Shown piece by piece: positions 26,301 through 38,300 of a stretch of DNA of 64,000 bases; within the stretch, counting starts at the first letter, position 1, and every line of letters begins with the position of its first letter. The stretch is taken from NCBI RefSeq assembly GCF_020740795.1, contig NC_067295.1, forward strand, positions 992,501 to 1,056,500, in the 5' to 3' direction. Both the position numbers and the translations under genes were made by a program. The stretch is from Apus apus (taxonomy: Eukaryota > Chordata > Aves > Apodiformes > Apodidae). The notes beneath the pieces are model-generated. The model had not been told where the DNA came from. It made no database searches and saw nothing but the letters and a program-made list of their open reading frames with translations.

Positions 26301-29300
26301 AGCTGCTTTGTGCAAACTTTTCATTTTGTAAATGCTTCAGAACAGACTAGCCATGCTAGAAGGTGGGCTAGGAGGCACAATGTCTCTGTGGTCCAGTGTC
26401 TGAGACCCAAGTGTAGGGCATGACTTCAGCTGTGTTTGTAGCTGTCATGTATTACTGTGGCTTTTAACAGTTTCTGGGGTTTCTTTTCCTGATGTTTGCT
26501 GTAACTTGCAAAACTAGGGAAAACAACATGTGCCTCTGGTGGTGTTACTGAAGGAGAGGAGCTAAAGCCTCATGGGAGATGGAGTTGATTTGGTTTCATA
26601 AGCAAAAAGGGTAAATTAAATCCTTTGCAGAAGCACTTGTATCTTCAGAGGACTCTTTCAAAGTCTTTGTCTTTCTTGACCTTTTTTCTCCATAAAAGAA
26701 AACAATGCATCTGAACTAACAATAACCTTTTACATCTGCATTTTTTCAATTAAGACAGCAGAAATTGATGGGAAAAAAAGAAATTGTAGGAAACAAGAAA
26801 TTCACATTCATTTTGGAGAAACTTGTGCCAATTTTCACTTTCAGAGTTAAGCAGCAGTTGAGAAATTGAATTGAAAATTTGTGCGAGTGTTAGTGGTGGG
26901 CTGTCAAGGTGGCAGTTCTGGTGTAAGACCTCCAGGCTGCAAACATCTGCTTTAAGTTGCAGATTCCTTAAATTGGCAATAAAGTTCATGTTAACAGCTC
27001 AGGTTTTATGCACCTTAAATACAGTTCAAACTGAGGTCAGCCCAGGTTACACAATCTGGACAAAAGTTTTCCTCAAAGATTCTTGCAAACCTAGAATAAC
27101 GTATCAGAGTGATGGAACTTAGCCATGTGGTGGCACTTGTGTTGAGACCTGGTGGGACGTGCACTCCCAGTTACACAAAGGACTGTGTGTGATATTCCAT
27201 CTGGAAAGATGCAGAAGTAACTCTGTTCTTGGACACCAATGCACTCATTTTCTCTTTACTCACGATATAAGGGACTTCACAAATCAAGGGCTCTAAAACT
27301 CCTACTGCATTCTGAAAATTTCTTTGCTGCACTGGAGCCTTTCTTCTTACCTTGTCTGGGACATAACTCAAATGTTTCTTAGATATTTTGCTCAGTGTTT
27401 TGATACTCTCCAACTAGACAAATGGACTGAAAAACCAGCTTTTGGAACTCCATTAGAAGAGCATCTCAAGCGCAGCGGCCGTGAGATTGCAGTCCCTATT
27501 GAAGCCTGTGTGATGATGCTCTTGGAGACAGGAATGAGGGAGGAGGTGGGTACTGCCATAAGGTAACACCACAGCCCTGCTGGGAGGACAGGACACCAGC
27601 TCTGAACTCTCAGCCTGGTGCCTGTACTTTTTAACAAGTTGCGTATGTAACTTTGTTAGTGGAGATGATGAATCTTTTGCGACAGAACACCTTCAGAATT
27701 ATTTGAAGTATCTTTTGAGATTCATGCAGCTAGAATGAAAAATTAATAATGGGCCAAGGGTGAGAGGTAACTGAAAGGTGGTGAGGTGGCAGTGAGACAT
27801 GGAGAGCCAGTGAGGTCAGAATAGCCTAAGGTGAAGACTCCGAGCTCCAAACTGTTCTGAAAAAGTCATCAAACTTCTACTGTTTCATGCTTGTACTAAG
27901 GTGTTGTTACCAGTCAAATACATTTGATTTCTATTACCCAGGGCTTATTCAGAATTGCAGCTGGAGCCTCCAAGTTAAAAAAACTGAAAGCTGCCTTGGA
28001 CTGTTCAACTTCCCAGCTTGATGAATTCTATTCAGATCCCCATGCTGTTGCAGGTATGGTGCATATTCTGCAGGTATAAACTGATATAACACAAGCTTAT
28101 CTGTTTGTGTAACTGTTGCTGCAGTGCAGATAAACTGTGGATGAGAACGGATTGAAAGGTCACTTCATTGCACAGCTGCACACAGCTCAGTACTGGTCAG
28201 TACTGGGTACAGACCCTGGGTGCACAGAGCCGTGTTTAAAATTCAGGTGGTTGTGGTAATCCAATCTTCTCATGAGGAGGGTTAACATGATCAAGGGAGA
28301 TTAGAGCCACATGTAGACCTTTTAGTAAGGTCTTTGTTCTGAAGAGAGGAATCATAGTTTTATACTACATGTTTCTCTCAAATCACAGTAATTACTGGAA
28401 GAACCTTTTGTGTTAAGTGTTGGGCAGTTATGCTGTGAAACTGTCAGGTCTTCCCACTGTTGCACTGGAATGTGGGTCCTATGCCATAGCTAAAATTGAA
28501 AACTGAGGACAGAATTGTATCTAAAGACAGAAAGCACTGGCTAAGCAGCTTGCCTGTTTCTGGTCTGTGTTGCAGGTGCCTTGAAATCCTATTTGCGAGA
28601 GCTGCCTGAACCTTTAATGACCTACAGTCTATATGAGGAATGGACACAAGCTGCAAAGTAAGCATGCTAAAAACTGCTACGTAGGAAAATGTGTCATTTC
28701 TTTGTTCACTGCAGAAACAACAATTTTCTGATCTGAAAGTAAGATGTAATGGAACTTCTTTCCTTTCAGTATTCAGGATCAGGATAAGAAGCTACAAGAG
28801 TTATGGAGAATTTGTAACAGATTACCTAAGCATTATCATGCTAACTTCAGGTATGTGTTGGACATCTGTTGACTTGCAGCACAGCTGCTTTGATGCTACA
28901 GTACCACATTTCAAAGCAGATTTCCAAAAACTCTAACCCAGGGTTTTTTTGCTTGGCCAAATTCAGGAAGGTTCAGAAAAGGACATCTTGTTTTATCAAG
29001 TCGTAGGTGTGCACTTGTGGTGGTGGTAGACCCTTTAAGTCCAGTTCATTCACTATTGACTGTAATGAAATAGTGATGCACAGAATCTTTTTATTTAAGG
29101 ATTATTCTGTTGGCAGTAGTACCAGACTTCTCATCAGCTGTGCTCATCATTGTACTTTCCAGTCTTAGAAATCACCTGGGTGTATCGTTCAAGTTATTTT
29201 TCCCTTTGGTTTTGCCTTTTGGGAATTAATCAGAACAAAACCAACTCTCATGACTCTTAGAAGTGTGAAAGTTCCATTACAGAGTATGAAAATAGCTCCT

Positions 29301-32300
29301 GACTAGGCATTCTCTGAAAATAACCAAAAGTTCTTCAGTTGCATTTTGCTAAGGTGGGAGATGCCTGCTTTTCTACCCAATTCACCTTCTGTGATTCACA
29401 AGTGGAAATGTAGTAGCCAGCCACCAAACCAGAAGGCTGTTCATCTTATTTCTCTTTTGTTAGGGGCTGTCTTTACAAGTTCTTGAATTTTTACTTAGTT
29501 GCCCTCAACAAGAAATGCTCTTAAGTTCCTGCTGCTTAATTGTGTCTTTCCTTCTTGTAGGTATTTAATCAAGTTTTTAGCAAAGCTTGCACAGCACAGC
29601 GACGTTAACAAAATGACTCCCAGCAACGTCGCCATAGTCTTGGGCCCCAACTTGTTGTGGGCAAAGAACGAAGGGTAAGTTGTTTCAGGAAAGCTATAGG
29701 CAGAACTTCCATGGAACTGTAAAATTTCTCATGATGTTGTTTTAAATCATGTCAACTGTTCACAGCAACAGAGTATTTGTCTAAAAGGTATCGCCGATGT
29801 TCTCTCAACCTGTCCCTCTCAGTCCTTTTAGACATGCATCTTTTTAGGAGTGTTTTAAAATTCTATCGATGTTACTGAATAGTCTAGACTTCATCAAAGT
29901 GTGAAGTTGCTCTTTATGTGGCACTGAGGAGTCTCGATACATCACACTTAGCATAGTTTGCCATTTGGGTAATGTGATTTTTTTACTATGTTTTCTCCCT
30001 TTGATAAAACCCTTGATAAAGTGTTCTACAAATTTCTTCTGCAGATCCCTGGCTGAAATGGCAGCAGCAACTTCAGTCCATGTGGTAGCAGTTATTGAGC
30101 CAATTATTCAGCATGCAGACTGGTTCTTCCCTGGAGGTAAATTCTTGCCATAGTTAAAAGGAATGTTGTGTGTGTGATAACCCTGGGCAGGCAAACCTCC
30201 CATGGCTTTCTGCATTGTGTACATGTGTGTCTTAGGATGCATTCTCTCTGTCTCTCTCAGATCAAGATTTCAATGTTTCTGGGGCATTTGTTGCAATTCC
30301 TGCTGTTAATTCCAATCACTTGTCACACACTGGGAATGAATATGAATCTGGGACACTGGAACGGAAGAGGCCTGTCAGCATGACAGTCATGGAAGGGGAT
30401 TTGCTGAAGAAGGAAAGGTACGTTTCCATCTGGGGTTTGGTGTTAGCCCACTCCTGGGAACTGGACTGCTGAGGAGCTGTGATCAGACACTCTTATTGGT
30501 CTCAAGAGGAGAATTTAATGGAAATTCTGTAGGTAACAATAGTGATTTATTTCCCCCCATGTTGTTGCAGCCTGAGGAAGGTTCAAAGGTAAAGTACTGG
30601 TATTTGCTTCCAGTTCTACTCTGCATGATAAAGACCACAAGCAGATAATTACTGCTTCAAATCACTGTTTTCCTATTACAGATTTGGGGGGTCTAAAATC
30701 CACTGGCACGGAAGTGTATATAGTAGCATCTATCAGTATCTAACTTCTGATATTCCATGGCTTCTTTTCCAAAGCCCATAGCTGAGGTGGTGTTACCTGG
30801 TGCCTTCATGATAAGACTTCTGAGTTGATGATGGTACAGTATACCACAGCAAACAGTAGAATGCTAAAAAATAAAACCAAAACGTGCTGTTGTCCCACAT
30901 AACATGTAGTGTAATGCTCATGTATTACCACTCATATCATAAATATTCAAGTGATGTGCTGTTTTGTTTTTAGCTGTTTATGCAAATGCTAAATTGTTAC
31001 CTGAATGTTAACTATGGCTGGCCACATGCAAATTTATCAGCACTGACAGAAGAAGAAAATCCATTCAAGATTCACTGTCTTTAACACATCAAGAATGACA
31101 TTCAATCCTAGGATGAATGTGCTGTAGCCATCCTAAATTCTGTTAGAACTTCAGTTCATTTATCCATAGTTCTCCTTTAAATGTAAACCTTAGGGTGTAT
31201 TCAGTGGCTTTTTTTGTCTGTCCTGAAATCTGTACTGCAGCTTTTAGTGTGTAATAGAAACAAAATTCATGTGGCAAAATGTATTCAGTGAGGTATGTAA
31301 GGAAACGTGTGCATATACATGTAAAATTACCGAGTGTTTTGACCTCGTTGTCATCAGTGTCTGTCTTCAAGTGTAACTGAGTAGTTTGTTCCACTGATGT
31401 TCAGCTCACCCCTCTGTAGCCCAGTAGTGTTGCATGTCTTAACATTATCGGTGTCATAGGCAGGAGTTTGCAGCTTTCCTGGTTGCTGCTTTGCATGCTG
31501 AGCAGCAGGGGTTGCGTTTGTCTCTGTGGGTTGTAACATCCATTGTCCTGTTGCTTTAGTTGAGCCGGTGCTGGCTGGCGTGGTGTGTTTACTCTCTCTT
31601 CTCTCTGTAGCTTTGGTGTCAAGGTTATGGACTTCCAGGCGAACCCGCGGAGATGTGGCACTATAAATAGAAAGCACACATCCCCGGCCTTCCAGCCGCC
31701 CCTTCCGCCCAGCGAGGCTGGCGGGCTGGCTCAGGCGGCAGCGGAGCCGCACTCCCAGCCTGCTGCGGCTGAAACGAGCCCAGCGGGTGCTGGTTTTGCT
31801 CTCTCTGCTGGCACAGCAGAACAGTTGCAAAGTCAAGGAAATGAGGATGTCAGGTAAGAGGCTTGGCTTCTGCTGGCAGTGGCTTGGGCAGGCTGCAGGT
31901 GCAGCAAACTGATGGGTCAGCTCTGCTTCACTGGGCACCTCTTCTGACTGCAGCGCCTGCTTCCTGCGTGGGGCCTGCTCAGGCGCAGGCAGAAGGTCTC
32001 TGCAAGAGCTCACTTGCCATGTTCCCCAATCTAAAATAACAACATACACCGTTCTGTATGTTCCAGAATCTGTCTTCTAAAATGAGAGAATTTTGAGGGG
32101 AGGGGGAAAATTATGATGAAAAATACTGAGAAGATTCACTTCTACTTTCTGACCTTTCCAAGTTACACTCTGGAGGTGTCCACACAGTGTGACCATCAGT
32201 TTGCTGCTGGAAGAACAAAACCTGCCAGTGGCAATACTAGAAACCTGTTGGTCTTGTTTGTTGTTAATTGTAAATGTTATCTGGGTTTGTCTCTTGTTTT

Positions 32301-35300
32301 GTCTGTAGCAAGTGTTACTGATGACCAGACTTACTAGCTAGAAAACGGGAAGTCAATTTATCATATTTCAGTATTAGTTTCTTTAGAACAAGCACGTTTA
32401 GAGGCGCTTTTTTTTTTTCTACTTAATTACTATTGAAACTCTGCAGTCATGTCCCCAGTATTAGGATACATGGACTCCAAGACTAACGACAGTAGCTGCT
32501 ATTCTTCCTTTCATGTATGGTGAAAGCAGCACTTTCAATATTTTGTGGTCTGAGGGAGGTCACAAGCCATGTGTAAAGGCCTGTAGTGCAGACACCAACC
32601 TCTTGCATAGCATCTTATGGTAAAACATCTCGTAAAGCTTCCCTTGCATATAGCTTTTGTTCTCAGGTTGCATTTTTACAAACTCAGCTTCTCATTTGGA
32701 AATCCCCTGCAGACTGTTTCCTCCACAGGTGTGTTTCGTGGCTTAGGCAGCTAAAACAAAGCCTTGAGAGCAGAGTCTAAAAGCTGCATTTGAAATCTGC
32801 ACAAACTCTGCCTTCAAGTACTTGCCATTTATTAATTTATTACCTGGAGAAAAGAGGATTGCTATGTGCCAAAGTGACTGAAAGGTGTTAGTTCTTGTTA
32901 GTTCTTCAGGTACCTGGCAGGGAACTGGGTGTGATGCTGTGACAGGATATTTTAAAAATGCTGACAGTTCTAGGGGTGATAGCTGGATGGGAGGGAACTG
33001 GAGAAGTAATTCCATACCAACCTTCTGTTGGGAGTCTGTTTTCAAAGGATCTGCAAATGCACTGAGGGTGTGTTAGCAAGGAGAGGTATCAATCCTGCAT
33101 TCAAACAGGTACTGGGACACTGCAGGAATACTTGGATTCCTGGATTAATTTTGGTAATTAATCACTTGCACAGACCTACCTAAAGCCTCCTTGCCACTTG
33201 TTCAAAGCATTGTCCCACTGATCAGTCCCTAAATATCAGCCAGTGCAGAAGGTTTTCTGAGACATCTGAGGGTCAGAACTGTAGCAGTTTGTAACATAAA
33301 CCTGAGCAGGTGCAGCTGGTCTGGGCAAGGGGGTTTGCAGTCATCTTCTAATTTAGGATTTTTAATTTTCAGTACCTCAAAATCTAAGGACAACACATCT
33401 TCAGCTACTCCTCCTCCCGTGAGGAACGGCGGGCACACAGGCACTGTCCAGAGCCAGCCAGTGAGCAGCACTAATCAGCTTTCTGTTAATCAGCCACAGA
33501 ATGCAGCAGGTCCCAGTCCCCATGCCATGAGGAGAGGTGTGTTCTTCATTTGCTTTTCAAGCTACTAATTTCCAGTTCTGTATGTGCTGCAAAAATGCTT
33601 ATTAAAAAACTTTATCAGTATCTCTCCCTTTATTCCAGACAAGTATAATTTGCTTACATTTCACCAAGGCCCTAGCTATAAATGCAGCTCTGACTTTTGG
33701 ACTCTTTCGCTGTTACCAGCACTGTTTAACAAAGCCACTCAAAGGCTATTTATTAGTGACCCTGTGTACACATCTCTGTAGCTTCCCATTGATACTACAC
33801 CACTAAGTGCTTAAGTATTCTTTTGTGCTACTAATTTCTTTTTTTCAGAATTTTGCTTTCACAACAACCAACCATGAAATCTCACTTCTCTCAACAGCTG
33901 TTAAGAAGCCTGCACCAGCCCCCCCCAAGCCAGCCAACCCACCCCCAGGGCAGCCAGGAAGCCAAAGTTCTGCCCCAGCTGCTCAGCCACCTTCTGTCTC
34001 TCCAAAACCACCTGCTAGAAGTTCTTCTCCTCCTGCTCAACATGCAAACCAAGGAGCAGCCCAGACCTCCACTTCCCAGGTTTCTGCACCTCGGAGATAT
34101 TCCAGCAGCCTTTCCCCAATACAGGCTCCCAGCCACCCGCCCCCACAGCCCCCAACACAGGCAACTCCTCCACTGCAACCCAAATCAAACAGTCAAGCAT
34201 CTCCTCCTGCTGCAGCCAGCAGCGAGCATGGACCAGAGCAGCCTTGTTACACTCCTCCGCAGACTCCAACACCACCCGACACCCCCCCCCTAGGAAAACA
34301 CAGCATCAGTTCCCCGTCGTCACAGCCACCTGCTCCAGAAGCCCCCCAGTCCCACTCTCCCCCTCAGAGTGGAACGGGGACACTGCCGAGGCCACGGCCG
34401 GTACCAAAGCCCCGAAACAGACCCAGTGTTCCCCCTCCTCCTCACCCTCCTGCTCAGCTGGCTGGAGATGCCATCCTTGCAAATCCCACACAAACAGCTT
34501 CCAAAATAGTAACAGGTGAGTGGATGCTTTCATATTCTGTGCCTCCTCAGGGAGTGGAAGTGAAGAAAATAATGCCTGTAGCTGTAAATGAATCTGGGGG
34601 GAGGTGAGACTGAAAAGCACAAATAACAGCTAAATACTGACTTGCTGATTTCCAGTTAAAATGCCCACCTGCCTGTTCTGTGCATGAGGATTTGGGGCAC
34701 TTCCTCAGTGAAGGTTTTCATTCCTGTTGCAGAGGGTTTGGGAGGAGGAAGTGTAGATTAGCTTGCTTTATTTTTTTTTTCCTGCTTTGGAAACAAAACA
34801 CTATTACAGCAACCATCTCTCTAGGGCTTTCTCCAGGCTCAGCATCATGGCACTCTCAATTATGTTTATACCTCTGTTGCCAAAAAGCAAATATTTGGAG
34901 GGTGGAGAAGATGTAGCCAAGGATAGTATATTTCAGCACATAAAGATGAGAAAATGGCAGAAGTGGCCACTGATACATGTTCTAATAGACAAGACAGTGA
35001 CACAGAGAATGTGAGAACAAAGTTTTGTGATGTGCTTGTAAGTTGGACATCCAGAAGCTGAAGAATCACCTACACTAAACTGTATATCTAAGGTCAGTTT
35101 CCACATAGAGCTTCATGTTTTAAATGCAATGAAACATTTGTGAAGTAAAGAGAAACTTTCAGTCATCTCATGAAGCTTGTAGTTAGCAGTTTGATAGGGA
35201 TAATGTTAATTCCTGGGGTGAAAAATGTATCTGCTGAGCATAGTCAGAACTAGCAGACCTGGTAGTGTTATCCTGCTGAGTCTTTGCTTATTTTAGGAAA

Positions 35301-38300
35301 TTCTGAAGGAAGAGATAACAAATGTAGGAGGCTAATGCTTTTAAATCTACATATATTTAATAATAATGAAAACTTTCCGGTGACACTGCAGCTTCTCTAG
35401 AATAAGACTAATGTACTGGAATGCAAAGTATAAACTGTTGCCTAACAGCTTTACCCCCTGATGCCTCCACAGGTGGGGATGGTTACTGCGAATAAGGTTT
35501 GTACTTCCAAAAACGTGATATAAGCTAAGATGCTCCTGCACAGCAGTTTTTTTATTTTTAGCTTTATTTTGTATATACGCTTTGGAATATGTGCTGTCAA
35601 CTCTGTTAGCTCATTACCAGCTCTCATTCTGTTTGTGAGAGGTTTTAAGACCTACGCTGCTTAATTTTAAAAGTCCTGTGAACATTAAATTATTCCTTAA
35701 AACAAATAGTAAAAATAATTGTAATGAAGCAAGTAACACTTCACACAAAGTCACCAAGGTTCAGTCCACAAGTCAAGTGAAGCAGTGACCCATTTAAAAC
35801 AGGTTTGTTCTCATCAGTGCAGGCAAATATTGAAGCTCATGTTTTTTCCCTACAATTTAGTGTTTTGTGGTTGCATTTTAATACAGCTTTCACTTTAGGT
35901 TTTCAGTTGTATTAAATACTTGGAATTTATTTGGCAAATTACATGTTCATGCGACTAAACCCCTTTTCAGAAAAGCACCCAGCAGCATCTGCATTCTGGC
36001 ATGTTTGCATTTGCATTCTGTCAGCTCCAGCCTCACTAATAATACTGGTCTGTTCAGTCGCAGCTGCCAAAAGACACATTAATAATCTTATTACTCATTT
36101 GTAATGAGAAAAGGTAACAACTGCATGACAGGCTGAAAAAGTTGAGGCTGCATTCCTGAATTATTTCAAGATTTGACTGCTTACAGGAAAGATACTGCAA
36201 TTAATGTTGGATTGAGAAGTCAAGTTGGAAGTCTGGGGTTTGTTTTTTGTTTGGTTTTGTGTGTTGGTTTTTTTTAATTGCAGCAACTAGTAGCAAATGA
36301 GCTGCTTAAGCAACTGAAAAAGTAGCTTTGCTTTTTAGATAACAGACTTTTCCTGATTGTACTTCTGTTTGTTTTTTCAGAATCTTTAAAATACAAGGGC
36401 AATTTCTTTCAAAACTGACTTCAGAAATAAGCAGCACTTCTAAATAAGTTAGGAGTGGGAACAGTGCTGCTGAATCACTGTCAGGGAAAGACTTACGTGT
36501 AATTTCTAAGTCATATTGCATAGGTTGGCCACGTTTGTTTTAATTTTGGAGTTTTTCTGGTTTGGAGGGAATTGCTTTAGCAGACAAGCAGGATTTGTTT
36601 CACCCCAGGGTAACTGGGGAAATACCTTCTCAGTAAGATCCAGCTGGAGTGCAGGGGCTGCTTCCCTAGGGGGGAGAGCAAAAAACCTGCCCTAGGGAGC
36701 AACTGGCCCAGCTGAGGCTGGATATGGACTGGGAATTAAACCTGGAGCTGGCTCCTTTTCAGCCAAGTGACAGGCGTAACAGAGGAGCACAAATGTCCTG
36801 TAGTCTGGGTAGATATATAAAAAGAATTTAAGTCGACGGTGTTGAGATCAAAGTGTTAAAACTGGATAATTTAAATCCTTTCGAGTGCAAAATGTAGCAA
36901 ATTGGCCATGGAAGTTGTGTATGGTTAAAAATCAGTATGAAAGGAAAGCCAGTATGGGAAAGCTGATGGTGAAGGTTTATTTAGAAAGACTGCTAAAGGA
37001 ACCCAGAAAATCTACTATGTTTTGTAAAAAAACCATCTGGGGAACAGCTGAAGTGGTACTCAGGCTTCCCTACAGCAGCACCCTCAGCACAGGATCATCC
37101 ACCTTTTTCAGATCAATCTTTTTTTCAAGGATTAATACTGATTCTCAATTAACACCACTGCATATTACATAAGAGTACCTGCTCTAACATTTACACATGC
37201 ACATATGAGCACTTATTATAGACTGACTTACCTAATTCACAATTTGAAATAATTGTTTTAATTTTAACCTTAAATAGTGGAGTGAGGGAAGAGGGGGATA
37301 ATGGAAGCCAAAATGAAGTTGCCAACAAACTTCACAATATCAGAACAAGAATTCTGAACTGTTCTCAGGTTACTGCTGAATTCCTTTGTCCATGTACTGG
37401 ACTTTGGTAATGCCTCAAATTCTGTTTATGGTGTGAAAGTAATAAGCCCTAGAAAAGAATATTCTAATCAAAAATTTTATTAAACAATCTAGATGTTTGA
37501 CCTGCATTCAGTAGGAACAGTATTGGAAAGTTCAATGGTAAGGAAAAGGCATATGATTGGCCAAAAATGTTGCTAATTCATAATCATGTGTATGCTAATG
37601 CCCACTACTAACCTGTCACAATAACACTGCTTGCTTGATTCTCGTTAGCCTGGCATGCAAAAAGAATGGCTGGTTGATGCTCACTCTTACATTAACATAC
37701 TAAAAGCATTGGAGACTAGAATGTGTACAGTTCATGTTTTGACTGCCCAGTTTCACATTGTACCTTTTCCACGTACAGGAAATCCTACCTCTAAACGTGT
37801 GTCTTAGACAGAGTTTCACTTCAGCGCAGCTGTGTTCTTTGTCACAAATCCCCCCTTTCCTGTGTCCCCTCACACTTTGCCTCCTTTTCCAATTCATCCT
37901 TCAATATGCAGTCGTGGTCAGGAGAGCTCCCGTGAAGTTGGAGAACAAACCTTCTGCCCCATCAGTGGAGGGGGACAGGGACAGGCCCTGCCTCTGCCAC
38001 TCGCTGCTCAGCTCTGCTGAGGATGAGCTTGGGCTGGAATGTTTGCAGTCAGGGAAAAATGCAAGAAGAATTTGGGAGCTCTCACAGCTGCAGGGTGTTC
38101 TTTTATGTAATACTGCTTCTGTTACCAATAGTAAAAATGACTGAAAAAGATCTCAAGTTTAAACCTACCGACATCAATCCACCTGTTGTAGGCTCAGCAG
38201 TTACACAGTACAGTGAGGAGAAAGGAGAGCTGCTGCTGCTGTTAAACTTGTTTTCATGAATCAGGGACTTACTTTAACTGCATGACTGTGAGGCTAAGTG

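Larger units (their letters stand above)
21551..30260 (+). other. ARHGAP17: ARHGAP17 introns 3-15
   Basis: Introns between the listed exons; the largest are intron 4 (22419-23513), intron 9 (25355-27417) and intron 13 (28851-29560). All have GT-AG borders. No repeat or RNA gene is recognised in them. Confidence 0.7.
30418..33372 (+). other. ARHGAP17: ARHGAP17 introns 16 and 17
   Basis: Intron 16 (30418-31610) contains the candidate microexon at 30571; intron 17 (31854-33372) contains a T-run near 32408. Nothing else is recognised. Confidence 0.65.

Noticed and set aside
31354-32049. 231-codon minus-strand open frame
   Set aside because: Lies opposite GC-rich ARHGAP17 exon 17; antisense shadow with low-complexity translation and no family match.
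33807-34607. Treating the 266-codon frame around ARHGAP17 exon 19 as its own gene
   Set aside because: Only 33898-34515 continues the ARHGAP17 protein in phase; the ends are intron.
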